A DNA stretch of 23,486 nucleotides from CAYZMH01 sp964479445 (GCA_964479445.1 CAYZMH010000057.1:1-23486); one strand, 5' to 3'; shown: positions 6,734 to 16,051, numbered from the stretch's first letter. Numbers and translations are program-made. Notes: generated by a model from the sequence alone, not told the origin.

Positions 6734-9013
6734 TTACTGCGGAAGTGTGACGGTGAAGGTGGTTCCTTTGTCGGGCTGACTATCCACCTCGATCGAGCCT
6801 TTATGCTGCTCGGCAAAATCTTTGCAAAGCAGCAGTCCCAGTCCTGTCCCTTTTTCATTGGCGGTGCCCGGACGTGAAGTGCCCTGCTCTATCCTGAACA
6901 GGTTCTTTGCCTCTTTGTTACTCATGCCCACTCCCTGGTCGGATACTTTTATCACCAGGTTCTTTTTATCCCGGCTGGCCTGTAGCTGCACCGCTGTGCC
7001 TGGCCGGCTGTATTTGATGGCATTGGACAACAGGTTACGCAGGATGGTGCTCACCATGTTTTTATCCACCATAACGGCACCTGTTTGATCGAATTGCTGC
7101 CGGATCGCTATATTTTTTTTCATGGCCTGGTCCTGGATCATTTCAATGGATTCGCGGGCCAGGTCGGAGAAATCGGTTTCGACCGGGTTAAATTCAATAC
7201 GGCCCGACTGGGACTGGGCCCAGAGCAAAAGATTGTCCAATAGTGCAAAGGCCTGTTCAGACGAGTGATAGATGGATTGGACATAGGATTCGGTTTTCTC
7301 GGGCTCCAGGGTTTTGTGCCTGGCATAGAGCAGTTTTGAGAAACCCTGGATCGTGGAAATCGGACTGCGAAGGTCGTGCCCGATAAGGGAAAAGAACCGG
7401 TCCTTGGCGGCGTTGGCCTCCTGCAGGTCGCGGGTTTTTTGATTGACGCGGTTCCGCAATGTGCGGGTCCAGGTAATGGACAGGATGAGCAGAAGCAATA
7501 GCGGGATCGCGATAAAGAGGCTGTATCGCATCACCTTATCCCAGGGCACCGTATCTTCGTGCACACCCAGCCACTTGTTATAGATCCGGCGGTACTCCCC
7601 GCTGTTTTTAATGGCTGTGAGTCCGTCGGATAGCAGGCTAAGCATGGACTGATTGTCCTCGGCCACCGCGTAGCAGTATTCAAATACCCGGATAATCTGG
7701 TCCCCTACCTGCAGATCGTCCCACCCGTTTTTATCCTTCCAGTAGAACGCTGCCGGCCTTGCTCCCAGCATGTAATCGGCCCTGTTTGTTCTCAGCGCCA
7801 TCAGCGCCTCCTCCTGGGAGGGAGTCAGCAGGAGCGGACCCTCATAGCCCATCTTCCGTACATAATCGTGCATGATATCTCCCCGCTGCAATACCAGGGT
7901 GTCTTCCGGGTCCAGCTCTGACAGGGATGATGGCAACGGTTTCCCCTTGCTGGCTACAAATACCTGGCTTACCTGCGTGTGGTAGGGGGTGAGGTCATAC
8001 AACATATCCCGTTCCACCGAGTAGTACATTCCCTGGAGGGCATCGATTCTTTTTTGCTGCAGATCCTCAAGGGTTTTTGTCCATGGTTGCAGCCGGATCT
8101 CTACGTCGATCCCCATCTCCTCGGCGATAGCCCGGGTAATTTCCACGTTGAAACCGTCCGGATCTCCGTTTTCGTTGATAAACTCAAATGGTGGATAGTT
8201 GGCATCGCCTCCCACGAGGATCCGCCGGTTTTGAAACTCGGAGTATTCGATCGGGGCAAACCATTTCGCATGAAGCCGGCGAAGACTCCCATCGGCAATG
8301 GCCAGGGAGAGTCCTTCATTGAGCTGGTCCAGCAGCTCATGGTTCCCCTCTTTAACGGCAAAGCAGAACGACTGGTCAAAATCAGGGATGATACTTCCCA
8401 GTGTTTTGAGGTTGCTGAGATTCAGTTTTTGGATCAGCTGGAGGGCCACCATCTTCTGGATAAAAACCGCATCCCCTTCCCCGCGGGAAAGCTTCAGCAG
8501 CGCTTCCCGGAACGTTCCGGTGGTAAGGATCGTGCCGGCAACATCTTTTCTTCGGAGGAACTCCTCGGCATTGTCCCCTTTCATGACTAGCACCCTTTTA
8601 TCTGCCAGGTCCTCCAGCGATCGGATCCCGGTTTCGTCCTCTCGTAAGACCAGCGTACCATGCATGGTGAGGTAGGAGGAGGTGAAATCAAACACCGGTT
8701 CCCGTTCCGGCGTACGCCCCACCAGGGGGAGGGCATCGATCTCACCCTTTGCCAGGGCCTCTTTCAGGTCTCTCCATTCACCCGGGACAAAACGCACCTC
8801 CAGGTTCATATTTTCTGCCGCGACCCGGAACAGCTCCACCGAGAATCCGTCGGCCTGACCCCGTTCGGTGATCATGCAATAGGGAGGATAATCATCCTCG
8901 CATCCCACCACCAGCGGGTCCTTATCAGCTGCCCCCGGCAGCACTTCCTGTGCGTTGAGGTAAGGAGCCATTATAACAAACACGAGAAAAGCAATAGAAT
9001 ACCTTCGGATCAT
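6734..9013 (-). CDS. Sensor histidine kinase with two periplasmic solute-binding domains
   Basis: The chosen start MIRRYSIAFLVFVIM... yields a signal peptide/anchor (residues 1-22) and a 759-aa protein; the frame stays open 22 codons upstream. Two type-3 solute-binding (PBPb) domains follow at about 32-252 (VVGCEDDYPPYCM) and 264-482 (LVGGDANYPPFEFINENG). The layout is like BvgS/EvgS sensors, which suggests detection of amino acids or other small ligands in the periplasm. A membrane segment spans about 496-515 and a linker of roughly 30 residues leads to HisKA with SLIGHDLRSPIS (phospho-acceptor His546). The ATPase boxes are NLLSNAIKY (N box), SDQGVGMS (G1, Asp691) and GTGLGLLLC (G2). There is no receiver or output domain, and no response regulator in the window. 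The TonB receptor gene is 156 nt upstream on the same strand. Confidence 0.93.
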   Translation of the reverse strand: MIRRYSIAFLVFVIMAPYLNAQEVLPGAADKDPLVVGCEDDYPPYCMITERGQADGFSVELFRVAAENMNLEVRFVPGEWRDLKEALAKGEIDALPLVGRTPEREPVFDFTSSYLTMHGTLVLREDETGIRSLEDLADKRVLVMKGDNAEEFLRRKDVAGTILTTGTFREALLKLSRGEGDAVFIQKMVALQLIQKLNLSNLKTLGSIIPDFDQSFCFAVKEGNHELLDQLNEGLSLAIADGSLRRLHAKWFAPIEYSEFQNRRILVGGDANYPPFEFINENGDPDGFNVEITRAIAEEMGIDVEIRLQPWTKTLEDLQQKRIDALQGMYYSVERDMLYDLTPYHTQVSQVFVASKGKPLPSSLSELDPEDTLVLQRGDIMHDYVRKMGYEGPLLLTPSQEEALMALRTNRADYMLGARPAAFYWKDKNGWDDLQVGDQIIRVFEYCYAVAEDNQSMLSLLSDGLTAIKNSGEYRRIYNKWLGVHEDTVPWDKVMRYSLFIAIPLLLLLILSITWTRTLRNRVNQKTRDLQEANAAKDRFFSLIGHDLRSPISTIQGFSKLLYARHKTLEPEKTESYVQSIYHSSEQAFALLDNLLLWAQSQSGRIEFNPVETDFSDLARESIEMIQDQAMKKNIAIRQQFDQTGAVMVDKNMVSTILRNLLSNAIKYSRPGTAVQLQASRDKKNLVIKVSDQGVGMSNKEAKNLFRIEQGTSRPGTANEKGTGLGLLLCKDFAEQHKGSIEVDSQPDKGTTFTVTLPQ

Positions 9014-9169
9014 GCAGTGGTTACCTGTTTTATATTTTGATTTACCCCGGCAAAAAAGGGTGAAGGTAGGGGGATGCACCTTTTTGTCGATGTGTGCAAT
9101 GTATGAAAAAAAATTGCAACCTGCTAAGCGAAAGTCTATTTCTTTACCTGTTCCCGAATCGTTCCTGGA

Positions 9170-11239
9170 TCAGAACCGGAGAGTCAGGCCCGCTCTCACA
9201 TGCCGGGGCAACCCGGGGTAGTAGGAGCGCGGGGGAGCGCCTCCGAACGAAGGGGCATTGACCAGGATCATGGAGGCATACCGGGTATCCAGCAGGTTGC
9301 GGATACCGCTCCGCAAGGTGAGGTTCACCGGCAGGCGCTCCAGGCGTGGTGTGTAGGTAGCTTCCAGGTTCACCAGGTGGTACCCGTCGTATAACAGGTC
9401 ATTATCGTCGTTGAGATACTGCGGACCGGTGTACCGGTAGCCTGCCACGAGTGTTACCCGTTCCCGGAACGAAGCGTGCAGGTTGTTGTGCAAGATCCAC
9501 GATGGAATACCCGGCAGCCGGTTGCCGCTGTAATCGGCTCCGTCGTCGATAAACGACCGGAACCGGTTATGGGAGATAAATAGGTTGCTGTTCAGCCGGG
9601 CGCTCCACCGGGAATCACCGGAGGGAGGCGTCAGCTGTATGCGAGCAGCCCCCTCCAGTCCGGCATGCACCGACGATCCCGCATTGATGCCCGTGAAGAT
9701 CTCTTCGGTGATGCGCTCGGTTACCAGCAGGTTTTCAACCAGCACCAGGTACCCGGCCACATCGTAGTATACCCTTTTGCCGAAAAGCCAGCCCCGGATC
9801 CCCAGGTCCATGTTCCATCCCGTTTCCGGTTTCAGACCGGGATTCACCAGTCCGTCGGGCATGAGCGTCTCCTCCACCGAGGGTGCCGAAAATCCGTGTC
9901 CGGCCGACGCATACAGGTGCTGCGCATCCCGGTACTCCACGTTCACCCCCGCCCGGGGTGAGAAGATGGGGGAATAGCGGTAGCGGCCCGATTGGTCGGT
10001 CCCCTCTGCATGGTATTGGGTCTGCAAGGCATATTCCAGCACGTTGAGGTTCCCCCCGGCCTCCAGGCGGATTCCCGGCGCCGGCGTCCAGGTGGCATGA
10101 ACAAAAAAATTGGCGTACTGCCGTGTCTCCCTGTTATGGGTTTGCAGGTCCCCCTGGTCCCCGCCCTCAATCTCAAAAATCTTCCAGTGGTAGCGCTCGA
10201 AATAGAGCTCTGTTCCCCCCTTCACCTGCAGGGCCGGCCGGCGGTAGGTCACCTGTTCACGGAGTCCGGCCCCCGCCGAGCGTTCATCCAGGATATTAAA
10301 CGGACGCGGCTCATAGGGGTCGGTGGCTCGGGTAAAGAGTGAGAGCCGGTTGCTCCACCGGTTACCCGGAACGAACTTCCAGGTGACCCCCCCGAGGAGT
10401 TTCAGGTACTTTTCATAGCCGTTTATGTTCAACCAGTTCGATGCAGCCCGTTCCGGGTGCACCCTGAACAGGGAATCGGACAGGGAACTGGGGATTTCGG
10501 CATAGAGGCGGGTGCCGGTAATGGTTGCCGAAAGGTGGTGGTTTCCGCGTTGGGTGGTTCCGTGTGCAAACACGCTGTGACGGCGGTATCGGCTGTTCTG
10601 GCGGTACCCGTCGGTGGAGGTGTGGGCATAACCCGCCAGCAGGGAGGAGCGGGAGTTTCGGAAGGTGGTGGTGAAATTGTTGCGCCAGGTGTTCCAGGTG
10701 CCGTAGTGGTTGTGGAGGCGGAACGACCAGCCGGGATTCCGGGGCTGTTGCATGTTCAGTTTGACCACCCCGCCGAGTCCGGACCCGTAGACCGCCGAGG
10801 CCGGACCTTTGAGGATCTCCACTGCGCCCAGGGCGGCCGCGTCGATGTCTTCCAGGGTGGTGGTGCCGTCGCCGGCAGTGAGGGGGATCTCTTCCAGGTA
10901 GGCCCGGATGCGGTTGGAGGAGTAGGGGGTACGGGATCCGATGCCGCGGATGGTAAGCCGGTTGGTGCTGTAGGTACCGGAGGCCATGAATACGCCGGGG
11001 GCAATGTTCAGGTGGTCGGCGATGTTGGGTGTGTAAGGAACCGGAAGGTCCCTGCTGTGGAGCAGGGAGAGGCTGCCGGTGGCGTTGTCCAGGCGGGTGG
11101 AAAAGGGGGTGACCGTGATGGTGACATCCTCCAGGGCGAGGGTGTCGGATAGCCTGGTGAGCGAATCCGGTCTCTCCTGGGCGGGCGAGATTGCGGACAC
11201 GAACAACAGGATAAGCAGGATGAAGCGTGATCGTATCAT
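9170..11239 (-). CDS. TonB-dependent outer-membrane receptor
   Basis: The 689-aa protein has a signal peptide (about 1-21, ending SPAQ). A plug domain follows (about 37-155) with the typical RLTIRGIG, EILKGPASAVYGSGLGGVV and TLEDIDAAALG stretches. A 22-strand-type beta-barrel follows and ends in the aromatic signature RAGLTLRF with terminal Phe. It lacks the N-terminal carboxypeptidase-regulatory domain of SusC proteins and has no SusD partner. It therefore belongs with FecA/BtuB/Cir-type receptors for siderophores, cobalamin or similar ligands rather than glycan importers. The ligand cannot be told from sequence alone. It lies between a UroD-fold gene (110 nt upstream) and the sensor kinase (156 nt downstream), all on the minus strand. 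No cobalamin riboswitch is visible in the 110-nt leader. Confidence 0.93.
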   Translation of the reverse strand: MIRSRFILLILLFVSAISPAQERPDSLTRLSDTLALEDVTITVTPFSTRLDNATGSLSLLHSRDLPVPYTPNIADHLNIAPGVFMASGTYSTNRLTIRGIGSRTPYSSNRIRAYLEEIPLTAGDGTTTLEDIDAAALGAVEILKGPASAVYGSGLGGVVKLNMQQPRNPGWSFRLHNHYGTWNTWRNNFTTTFRNSRSSLLAGYAHTSTDGYRQNSRYRRHSVFAHGTTQRGNHHLSATITGTRLYAEIPSSLSDSLFRVHPERAASNWLNINGYEKYLKLLGGVTWKFVPGNRWSNRLSLFTRATDPYEPRPFNILDERSAGAGLREQVTYRRPALQVKGGTELYFERYHWKIFEIEGGDQGDLQTHNRETRQYANFFVHATWTPAPGIRLEAGGNLNVLEYALQTQYHAEGTDQSGRYRYSPIFSPRAGVNVEYRDAQHLYASAGHGFSAPSVEETLMPDGLVNPGLKPETGWNMDLGIRGWLFGKRVYYDVAGYLVLVENLLVTERITEEIFTGINAGSSVHAGLEGAARIQLTPPSGDSRWSARLNSNLFISHNRFRSFIDDGADYSGNRLPGIPSWILHNNLHASFRERVTLVAGYRYTGPQYLNDDNDLLYDGYHLVNLEATYTPRLERLPVNLTLRSGIRNLLDTRYASMILVNAPSFGGAPPRSYYPGLPRHVRAGLTLRF

Positions 11240-11349
11240 AACCGGTATGTTTCGGGATCTGCCTACCCCTTTAACGGCCGGCGCGGTGTATTGTTTAATT
11301 GGTCCGTGAGGCGGAAAAACGGTATGCCGAATACGGGTGGTCCCGTGCT

Positions 11350-12423
11350 TCAGGTTCCCTGTTCATCCCGGCGGATTTTTTGCACGGCATCAACCATGGC
11401 CCGGAAGCTTTCAACGGGAACATAATCCGGTATGGAATTGCCCGATCCGATGCCATACCCGCGGGTCATATTTCTGTACCGGGTGCCTTTTTCCAGGACG
11501 GTTTTAAACACTTCATCGTACGTATTGAGCGTAAGGATGTTCACATCGATTCCGCCGAACAGGCCGATCTGATCGTTATACCGTTCAATCCAGGTTTCAA
11601 AGGGTGCAATCTGGTCTTCATTGGAGTGTTTGGCATCGATTCCCAGGTCGATGATATCGTCCATTACGTCAAAGATGTTTCCGCAACTGTGCAGGAGGAA
11701 TTTTTTACCCGATTGGTGCACCACGTCAATGATCCGCTTGTATTGTGGAAGGATGTGTTGCCGGATGGTTTCCGGTTCAAGGAGTGTGCCTGATTTAAAT
11801 CCGAGATCATCCCCCATCCTGTAAAAAACAAAGAGGTCATCATAGCGGCGGATCATTTCCGACCACAGTTCAACGTAGAGGTCCCCTATTTTCACAAAGA
11901 GGTCGCGAAACAGATCAGGGTCCAGGTACTGAAGCACGGCCAGGTGTTCATAACCCACCAGGTCTTCGCTGGATTCAAAAATACCATACCCGCATCCGCC
12001 GTAGGCTTTCATACCTTCGGGGATGCATTTCCTGAGGGCATCCAGCTGAGGGGTGTAGGTTTTCCAGAACAGACCGGGGATTTCATCAAACGGGTATTTT
12101 TCAAAGTCTTCCCGGGTTTGGATCGGACCCGCTTTGCCACCCAGGATGGCACCGTGGCCGGGATAGATATCGCAGATCGCAGCCTCAAAATCAAAGGCAT
12201 CATAGGTCATGTCTTTCCAGAATGCAATGATTTCCCGGAAATAGGATTCATAGTCTTGCGTGGAAGATCCGGTGAGGGTCAGGTCCGTTCCCGTTGCCTT
12301 CTCGATAAATGGCACATCGATGTGGTGTTCATAGAGGGGGAGACGTTGCGGTCTCTTATTATGCAGAACGGCTTCAACATGGGTATGATCGGGTTGAAAC
12401 TTCCCGTTGGAATCTGAAGACAT
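11350..12423 (-). CDS. Uroporphyrinogen decarboxylase-fold protein, methyltransferase-like
   Basis: The preferred start gives MSSDSNGKFQPDH and 357 aa; the frame extends 14 codons further upstream, but a likely promoter box ends inside that extension. The fold is of the UroD superfamily. The H-x-C-G motif FLLHSCGNIFD (His245, Cys247) is the zinc-site-like motif of MtaA/MtbA-type corrinoid:thiol methyltransferases rather than a feature of true HemE. The RIPF/GR arginine region of HemE is not apparent. It is more likely a methyl-transfer enzyme of unknown substrate than a haem enzyme. The neighbour is a TonB receptor, so a link to corrinoid uptake is possible but unproven. A promoter candidate lies about 40 nt upstream. 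Confidence 0.85.
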   Translation of the reverse strand: MSSDSNGKFQPDHTHVEAVLHNKRPQRLPLYEHHIDVPFIEKATGTDLTLTGSSTQDYESYFREIIAFWKDMTYDAFDFEAAICDIYPGHGAILGGKAGPIQTREDFEKYPFDEIPGLFWKTYTPQLDALRKCIPEGMKAYGGCGYGIFESSEDLVGYEHLAVLQYLDPDLFRDLFVKIGDLYVELWSEMIRRYDDLFVFYRMGDDLGFKSGTLLEPETIRQHILPQYKRIIDVVHQSGKKFLLHSCGNIFDVMDDIIDLGIDAKHSNEDQIAPFETWIERYNDQIGLFGGIDVNILTLNTYDEVFKTVLEKGTRYRNMTRGYGIGSGNSIPDYVPVESFRAMVDAVQKIRRDEQGT

Positions 12424-12462
12424 AGAGTTGTTGTTTAATAAGTAACCGGCACCTTGAATGGT

Positions 12463-12494
12463 CAAGTATACATGATTTTTTACTTCTGTGCAAT
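12463..12494 (-). promoter_or_regulatory. Putative promoter of the UroD-fold gene
   Basis: On the minus strand ATTG (12491-12494), a 20-nt spacer and TATACTTG (12463-12470) match the Bacteroidota -33/-7 pattern at 3/4 and 7/8 positions with ideal spacing. The start codon at 12423 is 39 nt beyond the -7 box. The box lies within the upstream extension of the reading frame, which supports the later start. Confidence 0.5.
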
Positions 12495-12628
12495 GCCTGC
12501 AATGTGGGAAAGATCCATTTTTTAATCTATCCGGAACTCAGCAGGTCATTCAATTCTTTTTTGTTCACATTTCATGAAACATTTCCTGAGAACTGCTGCC
12601 ATCTAAAGGATGGGCAGGAGATCGGGCT

Positions 12629-13225
12629 TTAACCAGAAAATGAGATGTCGCGGCCCGGGATTACCAGCTCCTCCAGGCTTCGTTTCGGGACGTGGTGGAC
12701 ACCCTGGTTGTCGCGCCAGTATTTGATATTCCCCTTTTGCATGGGTTCGATCACCACCTTTTCGGCCGGTTTTCCCAGGGCGATCACCTGGATGATCTCC
12801 AGGTAGGGAGGGAGATGGAGGAGGCCGGACAGCTTTTCGCGCTGCACCGAGGCGATGATGCAACCCCCGAGGCCCTTTCCGGTGGCGGTAAGCAGGATGC
12901 TCTGGGCGGCGATCCCGTCGTCGCAGTAGTATTTTTTGGAGATCCGGGTATCGTGCAATTGAACGATGTAGCCCGCGGGGCGCTCGCCGGGGACGGGACC
13001 CGGCCAGTCGGTGAGGAACCCCGCCCAGGCCAGGGTGGGGAAGATCGTTTCATTGGTTGCGGGATCGTACGAAAGGTAATACTTCAGGGGTTGGGCATTC
13101 CTGCCGGATGCGGAGAGCCGCGCGGCCTCGATCATCTCCAGTAGATCCTCCCGGCTGATGGCGTGGGTTTCGTCGAATCGCCGGTAGCTGCGGTTTTTCA
13201 GAATAAGGTCTTTCAGGTTGCTCAT
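12629..13225 (-). CDS. Nitroreductase-family protein
   Basis: This 198-aa flavoprotein of the FMN-dependent nitroreductase fold probably reduces small electrophiles with NAD(P)H. Visible family features are the N-terminal KNRSYRRFDET (10-20) with the FMN-phosphate-binding Arg cluster, the SASGRNAQPLKYY stretch (39-51), DDGIAAQSILLTATGKGLGGC (flavin-contacting helix, about 103-123) and VIALGKPAEK near the C-terminus. The true substrate is unknown; BluB-type activity is not indicated. It lies between the PagL-like and UroD-fold genes on the same strand but is separated from each by about 180-200 nt, so a shared transcript is uncertain. Confidence 0.92.
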   Translation of the reverse strand: MSNLKDLILKNRSYRRFDETHAISREDLLEMIEAARLSASGRNAQPLKYYLSYDPATNETIFPTLAWAGFLTDWPGPVPGERPAGYIVQLHDTRISKKYYCDDGIAAQSILLTATGKGLGGCIIASVQREKLSGLLHLPPYLEIIQVIALGKPAEKVVIEPMQKGNIKYWRDNQGVHHVPKRSLEELVIPGRDISFSG

Positions 13226-13408
13226 GAATGGTCGTTTTACGGGGTTGGCAGGTTGGCGAATATTTCCCCGGGTTTGGATGGGTCGGACAGAACCTGCCGG
13301 TTTTCGGAAGATAAAAATAGGATTCTCTGGCGATAAATGAAAGCGGAAGGGTTACCGGATTGGTTCGGCGGGTGCGAATCCGGATTGGCGTCATGATTCG
13401 ATGGCCGG

Positions 13409-14521
13409 TCAGAGGGTAAATCCCACCCTAACATCGATAAAGTCGGCATCCTGGGCGTGCGCTTTCACGCTGATGCCCGTAAGGATATGTTCGGTTACCC
13501 GGAACCCGAGTGTGTAGCGTTGATACACCTTATGTTTGGCTTCAACCGGGGCATAGAGGTAATACCCGAAATGCTGCGAGAAGATGAAACGTCCGAACAG
13601 CCAGTCCATCCCTGCCAGCGCGCTGATCCGGTTATGGTCGTACAGCTCCCCGCTCTCATCGCGCCGGTCTTCCAGTTTGATCAATGCCTTTAAGGAGCGG
13701 TCGTTAATCCATTCGGCGCCGGCCGCGAGGGCGAAGATACGGCCCAGGGTATGACTGTAGCGGACTCCCAGGCAATGGACGGGGTAGATCGGACTGCGGA
13801 TCTCGTAGGAAGGAGGTTTGAAGGAGATTCCGTAGGTTGCCTGGAGGCGGTTTTTCGGAGGGTGGAGTGTGGCGTTTTCCGGAAGGGTTCGTTCCGGGTA
13901 CACCGGGTGTTGAAAGCTGTAATCGGCACCCAGGTTGACCGACGGGAAGTTCATGCCCAGGTTGGGTTCGGCGTATCCCCCGTTGGAGATGTGGTTGTAA
14001 TCGCCGGCGAGGCGAAGGGTGAGGCGGTTGGTGACGCGGTAGTTGACCGCCAGGTTGAGCATGGCGATGAAGCTGAGATGGCTGCCGAAAAAGAGGTTAT
14101 CGGGGTTGGTCTGTTCATCGTGGATGTGGGTGAGGTAGGCCGGACCGAGTCCGAACCGGATGGAGAAGCTGAGTGCTTTTTCGGGACGGATGAAGGGTTC
14201 GATAAAGGCGTAGGTGGCCACAGAGCTGCCCAGGATATCGGGCAGATCGAAGTTGATGTAGCGCAGGGCGAAACCGGCCCTGGGGTAGCATGTACAGTAG
14301 TTCCAGACGTTTTGTTGGCGCAGGTGCCAGGCGATTTCAGTCTCCAGGCTCCACGGGTTGGTCTGGGTGATGGCCTCTTTGAGTTTGGGGGTATGCTGGA
14401 TGATAAAGCTCCTGTGGAGGCGGAGTCCGGCTACGGGGATGGCGGAGCACCGGGTGGAGTCCTGTGCCTGCATTGGGAGGGTAAGCAGGAGGATGAGGTA
14501 TGCGAGTATCGTGGATTTCAT
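13409..14521 (-). CDS. Acyloxyacyl hydrolase, PagL-like lipid A deacylase family
   Basis: The 370-aa product has a signal peptide (about 1-19, ending MQAQ) and alternating beta-barrel strands. The motif YNHISNGGYAEPNLGMNFPS (175-194) matches the PagL active-site region, where His and Ser (His177, Ser179) are catalytic. It is therefore expected to be an outer-membrane enzyme trimming the 3-position acyl chain of lipid A. The protein is about twice the length of Pseudomonas PagL, with a C-terminal half also rich in predicted strands, as in other Bacteroidota members annotated this way. The C-terminus (DVRVGFTL) lacks a terminal Phe. Activity is inferred from the motif only. Confidence 0.85.
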   Translation of the reverse strand: MKSTILAYLILLLTLPMQAQDSTRCSAIPVAGLRLHRSFIIQHTPKLKEAITQTNPWSLETEIAWHLRQQNVWNYCTCYPRAGFALRYINFDLPDILGSSVATYAFIEPFIRPEKALSFSIRFGLGPAYLTHIHDEQTNPDNLFFGSHLSFIAMLNLAVNYRVTNRLTLRLAGDYNHISNGGYAEPNLGMNFPSVNLGADYSFQHPVYPERTLPENATLHPPKNRLQATYGISFKPPSYEIRSPIYPVHCLGVRYSHTLGRIFALAAGAEWINDRSLKALIKLEDRRDESGELYDHNRISALAGMDWLFGRFIFSQHFGYYLYAPVEAKHKVYQRYTLGFRVTEHILTGISVKAHAQDADFIDVRVGFTL

Positions 14522-14717
14522 GGTAGAGGTAAGTTAGGAATTTTTTGGGAGATGGGAGAGGGGATGGACACTCCGGATTACAAATGAACCGGGCGGGGAT
14601 GTTGGCAGGGATAAAAACACCTTGTCAGCCGTGCAAGCAGTGATTGTTTAAGATTACTTTACCGGGGGGTTGGCGGATTTGTCAGGATATAACAGAACCT
14701 TGAGGGAGTTTATTGGT

Positions 14718-14725
14718 TACCTTTG
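14718..14725 (+). promoter_or_regulatory. Putative -7 box for the phosphotriesterase-family gene
   Basis: TACCTTTG is an exact TAnnTTTG match 24 nt before the ATG at 14749. No -33 TTTG lies at the usual distance; the nearest is CTTG at 14699, with a short 15-nt gap. Confidence 0.5.
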
Positions 14726-14748
14726 GTAAGAATCAATAAATAAGAGTT

Positions 14749-15795
14749 ATGGGGCAGTCTTTGTTAAAGAGGGGTATATTACTGGTGTTTGCCGGTATTT
14801 CACTTTTTATGGTTTCCTGCGGTCAGGATGAGCAGCAGGCAGGAGTCATGACGGTAACAGGCCGGATCGATCCCGGGGAGATGGGTGTGGCACTGACGCA
14901 TGAGCATCTGCTGGTGGATTTCATCGGGGCCGACAGCACGGGATATCACCGGTGGAACCGGGATTCGGTGGTGGCGGTGATGGCTCCCTACCTGGAGGAG
15001 TTGAAACAGCATGGGGTAACGACCTTCATGGAGTGCACCCCGGCTTACCTGGGCCGCGATCCGGTGTTGATGAAACGGTTATCGGAGGAGACAGGGATCA
15101 GGATCCTGACGAACACGGGCTATTACGGTGCCCGGAACAACCAGTTTATCCCGGAGGAGGTGTTTGCGATGGAACCGGAAGCGTTGGCGTCGTTATGGAT
15201 CGATGAGTTCAGGAACGGCATTGAAGATACCGGTATCCGACCGGGTTTCATCAAGATCGCGGTGGACCGGGGTGATTCGCTCTCGGAGGAGCACCGGTTG
15301 CTGGTAGAGGCTGCAGCCCTTGCGCACAAGGAGACGGGACTGGTGATCGCGTCCCATACGGGTCCGGATGCCCCGGCCATGGCCCAGTTGGAGCTATTGG
15401 CGGAGCAGGGGGTTTCCCCTTCCGCATTTATTTGGGTTCATGCACAGAATGGAACCCTGGAGGGAATCAGGGAAGCGGCCGGACGGGGAGCCTGGATTTC
15501 GCTGGACAATGTCAATGCAGCGCGGGACGAAAACCCGGGATCCCGGTTCAGCAGTTCCTGGTATGCAGATCGCCTGGTGGCCATGAAGGAGGCGGGCCTG
15601 CTGGATCGCGTGCTGATCTCCCACGATGCAGGCTGGTACCGTCCGGGGGAACCGGGTGGCGGAGAGATCCGGGGGTATACCGATCTGTTTACGGCATTGA
15701 AACCCGTACTGGAAGAGCGTGGAATTACCGAAGCGGATCTTCACCAGTTACTGGAAGTCAATCCTGCGCGCGCATTTGAGATCAGGCAGCATTAG
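14749..15795 (+). CDS. Phosphotriesterase-family metal hydrolase, lipoprotein
   Basis: The 348-aa product starts with a lipobox (MVSC, Cys24), placing it as a lipid-anchored envelope enzyme. The amidohydrolase/phosphotriesterase metal ligands are all present: THEH (His51, His53), the bridging Lys in FIKIAVD (Lys169), ASHTG (His203), WVHAQ (His231) and SHDAGW (Asp293). The fold is a binuclear-metal TIM barrel. Relatives include lactonases, parathion hydrolases and uncharacterised PHP proteins, so the substrate could be a lactone, phosphoester or sugar lactone and is not determinable here. An exact -7 box precedes it. It appears monocistronic, with tRNA-Cys 185 nt downstream. Confidence 0.92.
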   Translation: MGQSLLKRGILLVFAGISLFMVSCGQDEQQAGVMTVTGRIDPGEMGVALTHEHLLVDFIGADSTGYHRWNRDSVVAVMAPYLEELKQHGVTTFMECTPAYLGRDPVLMKRLSEETGIRILTNTGYYGARNNQFIPEEVFAMEPEALASLWIDEFRNGIEDTGIRPGFIKIAVDRGDSLSEEHRLLVEAAALAHKETGLVIASHTGPDAPAMAQLELLAEQGVSPSAFIWVHAQNGTLEGIREAAGRGAWISLDNVNAARDENPGSRFSSSWYADRLVAMKEAGLLDRVLISHDAGWYRPGEPGGGEIRGYTDLFTALKPVLEERGITEADLHQLLEVNPARAFEIRQH

Positions 15796-15928
15796 GTGTT
15801 GGAGATTTACCAGGGATGAGCAGCCCGGCATCCCCGGTGCAATGACCAATATGTGTGATTCCTCCTGTACAATGGGATGAGGCTTCTGGTTTTAAGCTAC
15901 AGGGGGAAGGTAAACAGGTTCCGGATTG

Positions 15929-15961
15929 TTTATGCAGAATGGATAATTATTGTTAATTTTG
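15929..15961 (+). promoter_or_regulatory. Putative promoter of tRNA-Cys
   Basis: TTTA (15929-15932), 21 nt, then an exact TAnnTTTG box TAATTTTG (15954-15961), 19 nt before the mature tRNA. Spacing and position fit a Bacteroidota tRNA promoter. Confidence 0.5.
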
Positions 15962-15980
15962 CATTCCCTATCCGTAAAAT

Positions 15981-16051
15981 GGTCGGTTGGCCGAGTGGCT
16001 AGGCAGTGGTCTGCAAAACCGCGTACGGCGGTTCGAATCCGCCACCGACCT
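15981..16051 (+). tRNA. tRNA-Cys (anticodon GCA)
   Basis: The acceptor stem is GGTCGGT / ACCGACC with discriminator T (U73, the Cys identity base). The anticodon arm is GTGGT / CTGCAAA / ACCGC, giving GCA. The T arm is GGCGG-TTCGAAT-CCGCC. CCA is not encoded. Its last 16 nt and two following bases are duplicated at 16210-16227, a pattern expected of integration into the 3' end of a tRNA gene. Confidence 0.95.

Noticed and set aside
10457..11152. 231-codon plus-strand frame
   Set aside because: Gly/Val-rich antisense of the TonB receptor plug domain; no signature.
11240..11349. Cobalamin riboswitch before the TonB receptor
   Set aside because: The leader is only 110 nt and no B12-box-like sequence is visible.
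11350..12423. Annotation as HemE (true uroporphyrinogen decarboxylase)
   Set aside because: The fold fits, but the HemE arginine signature is not seen and the HxCG motif points to the methyltransferase branch.
13751..14587. 278-codon plus-strand frame
   Set aside because: Antisense of the PagL-like gene, which has a signal peptide and the catalytic motif.
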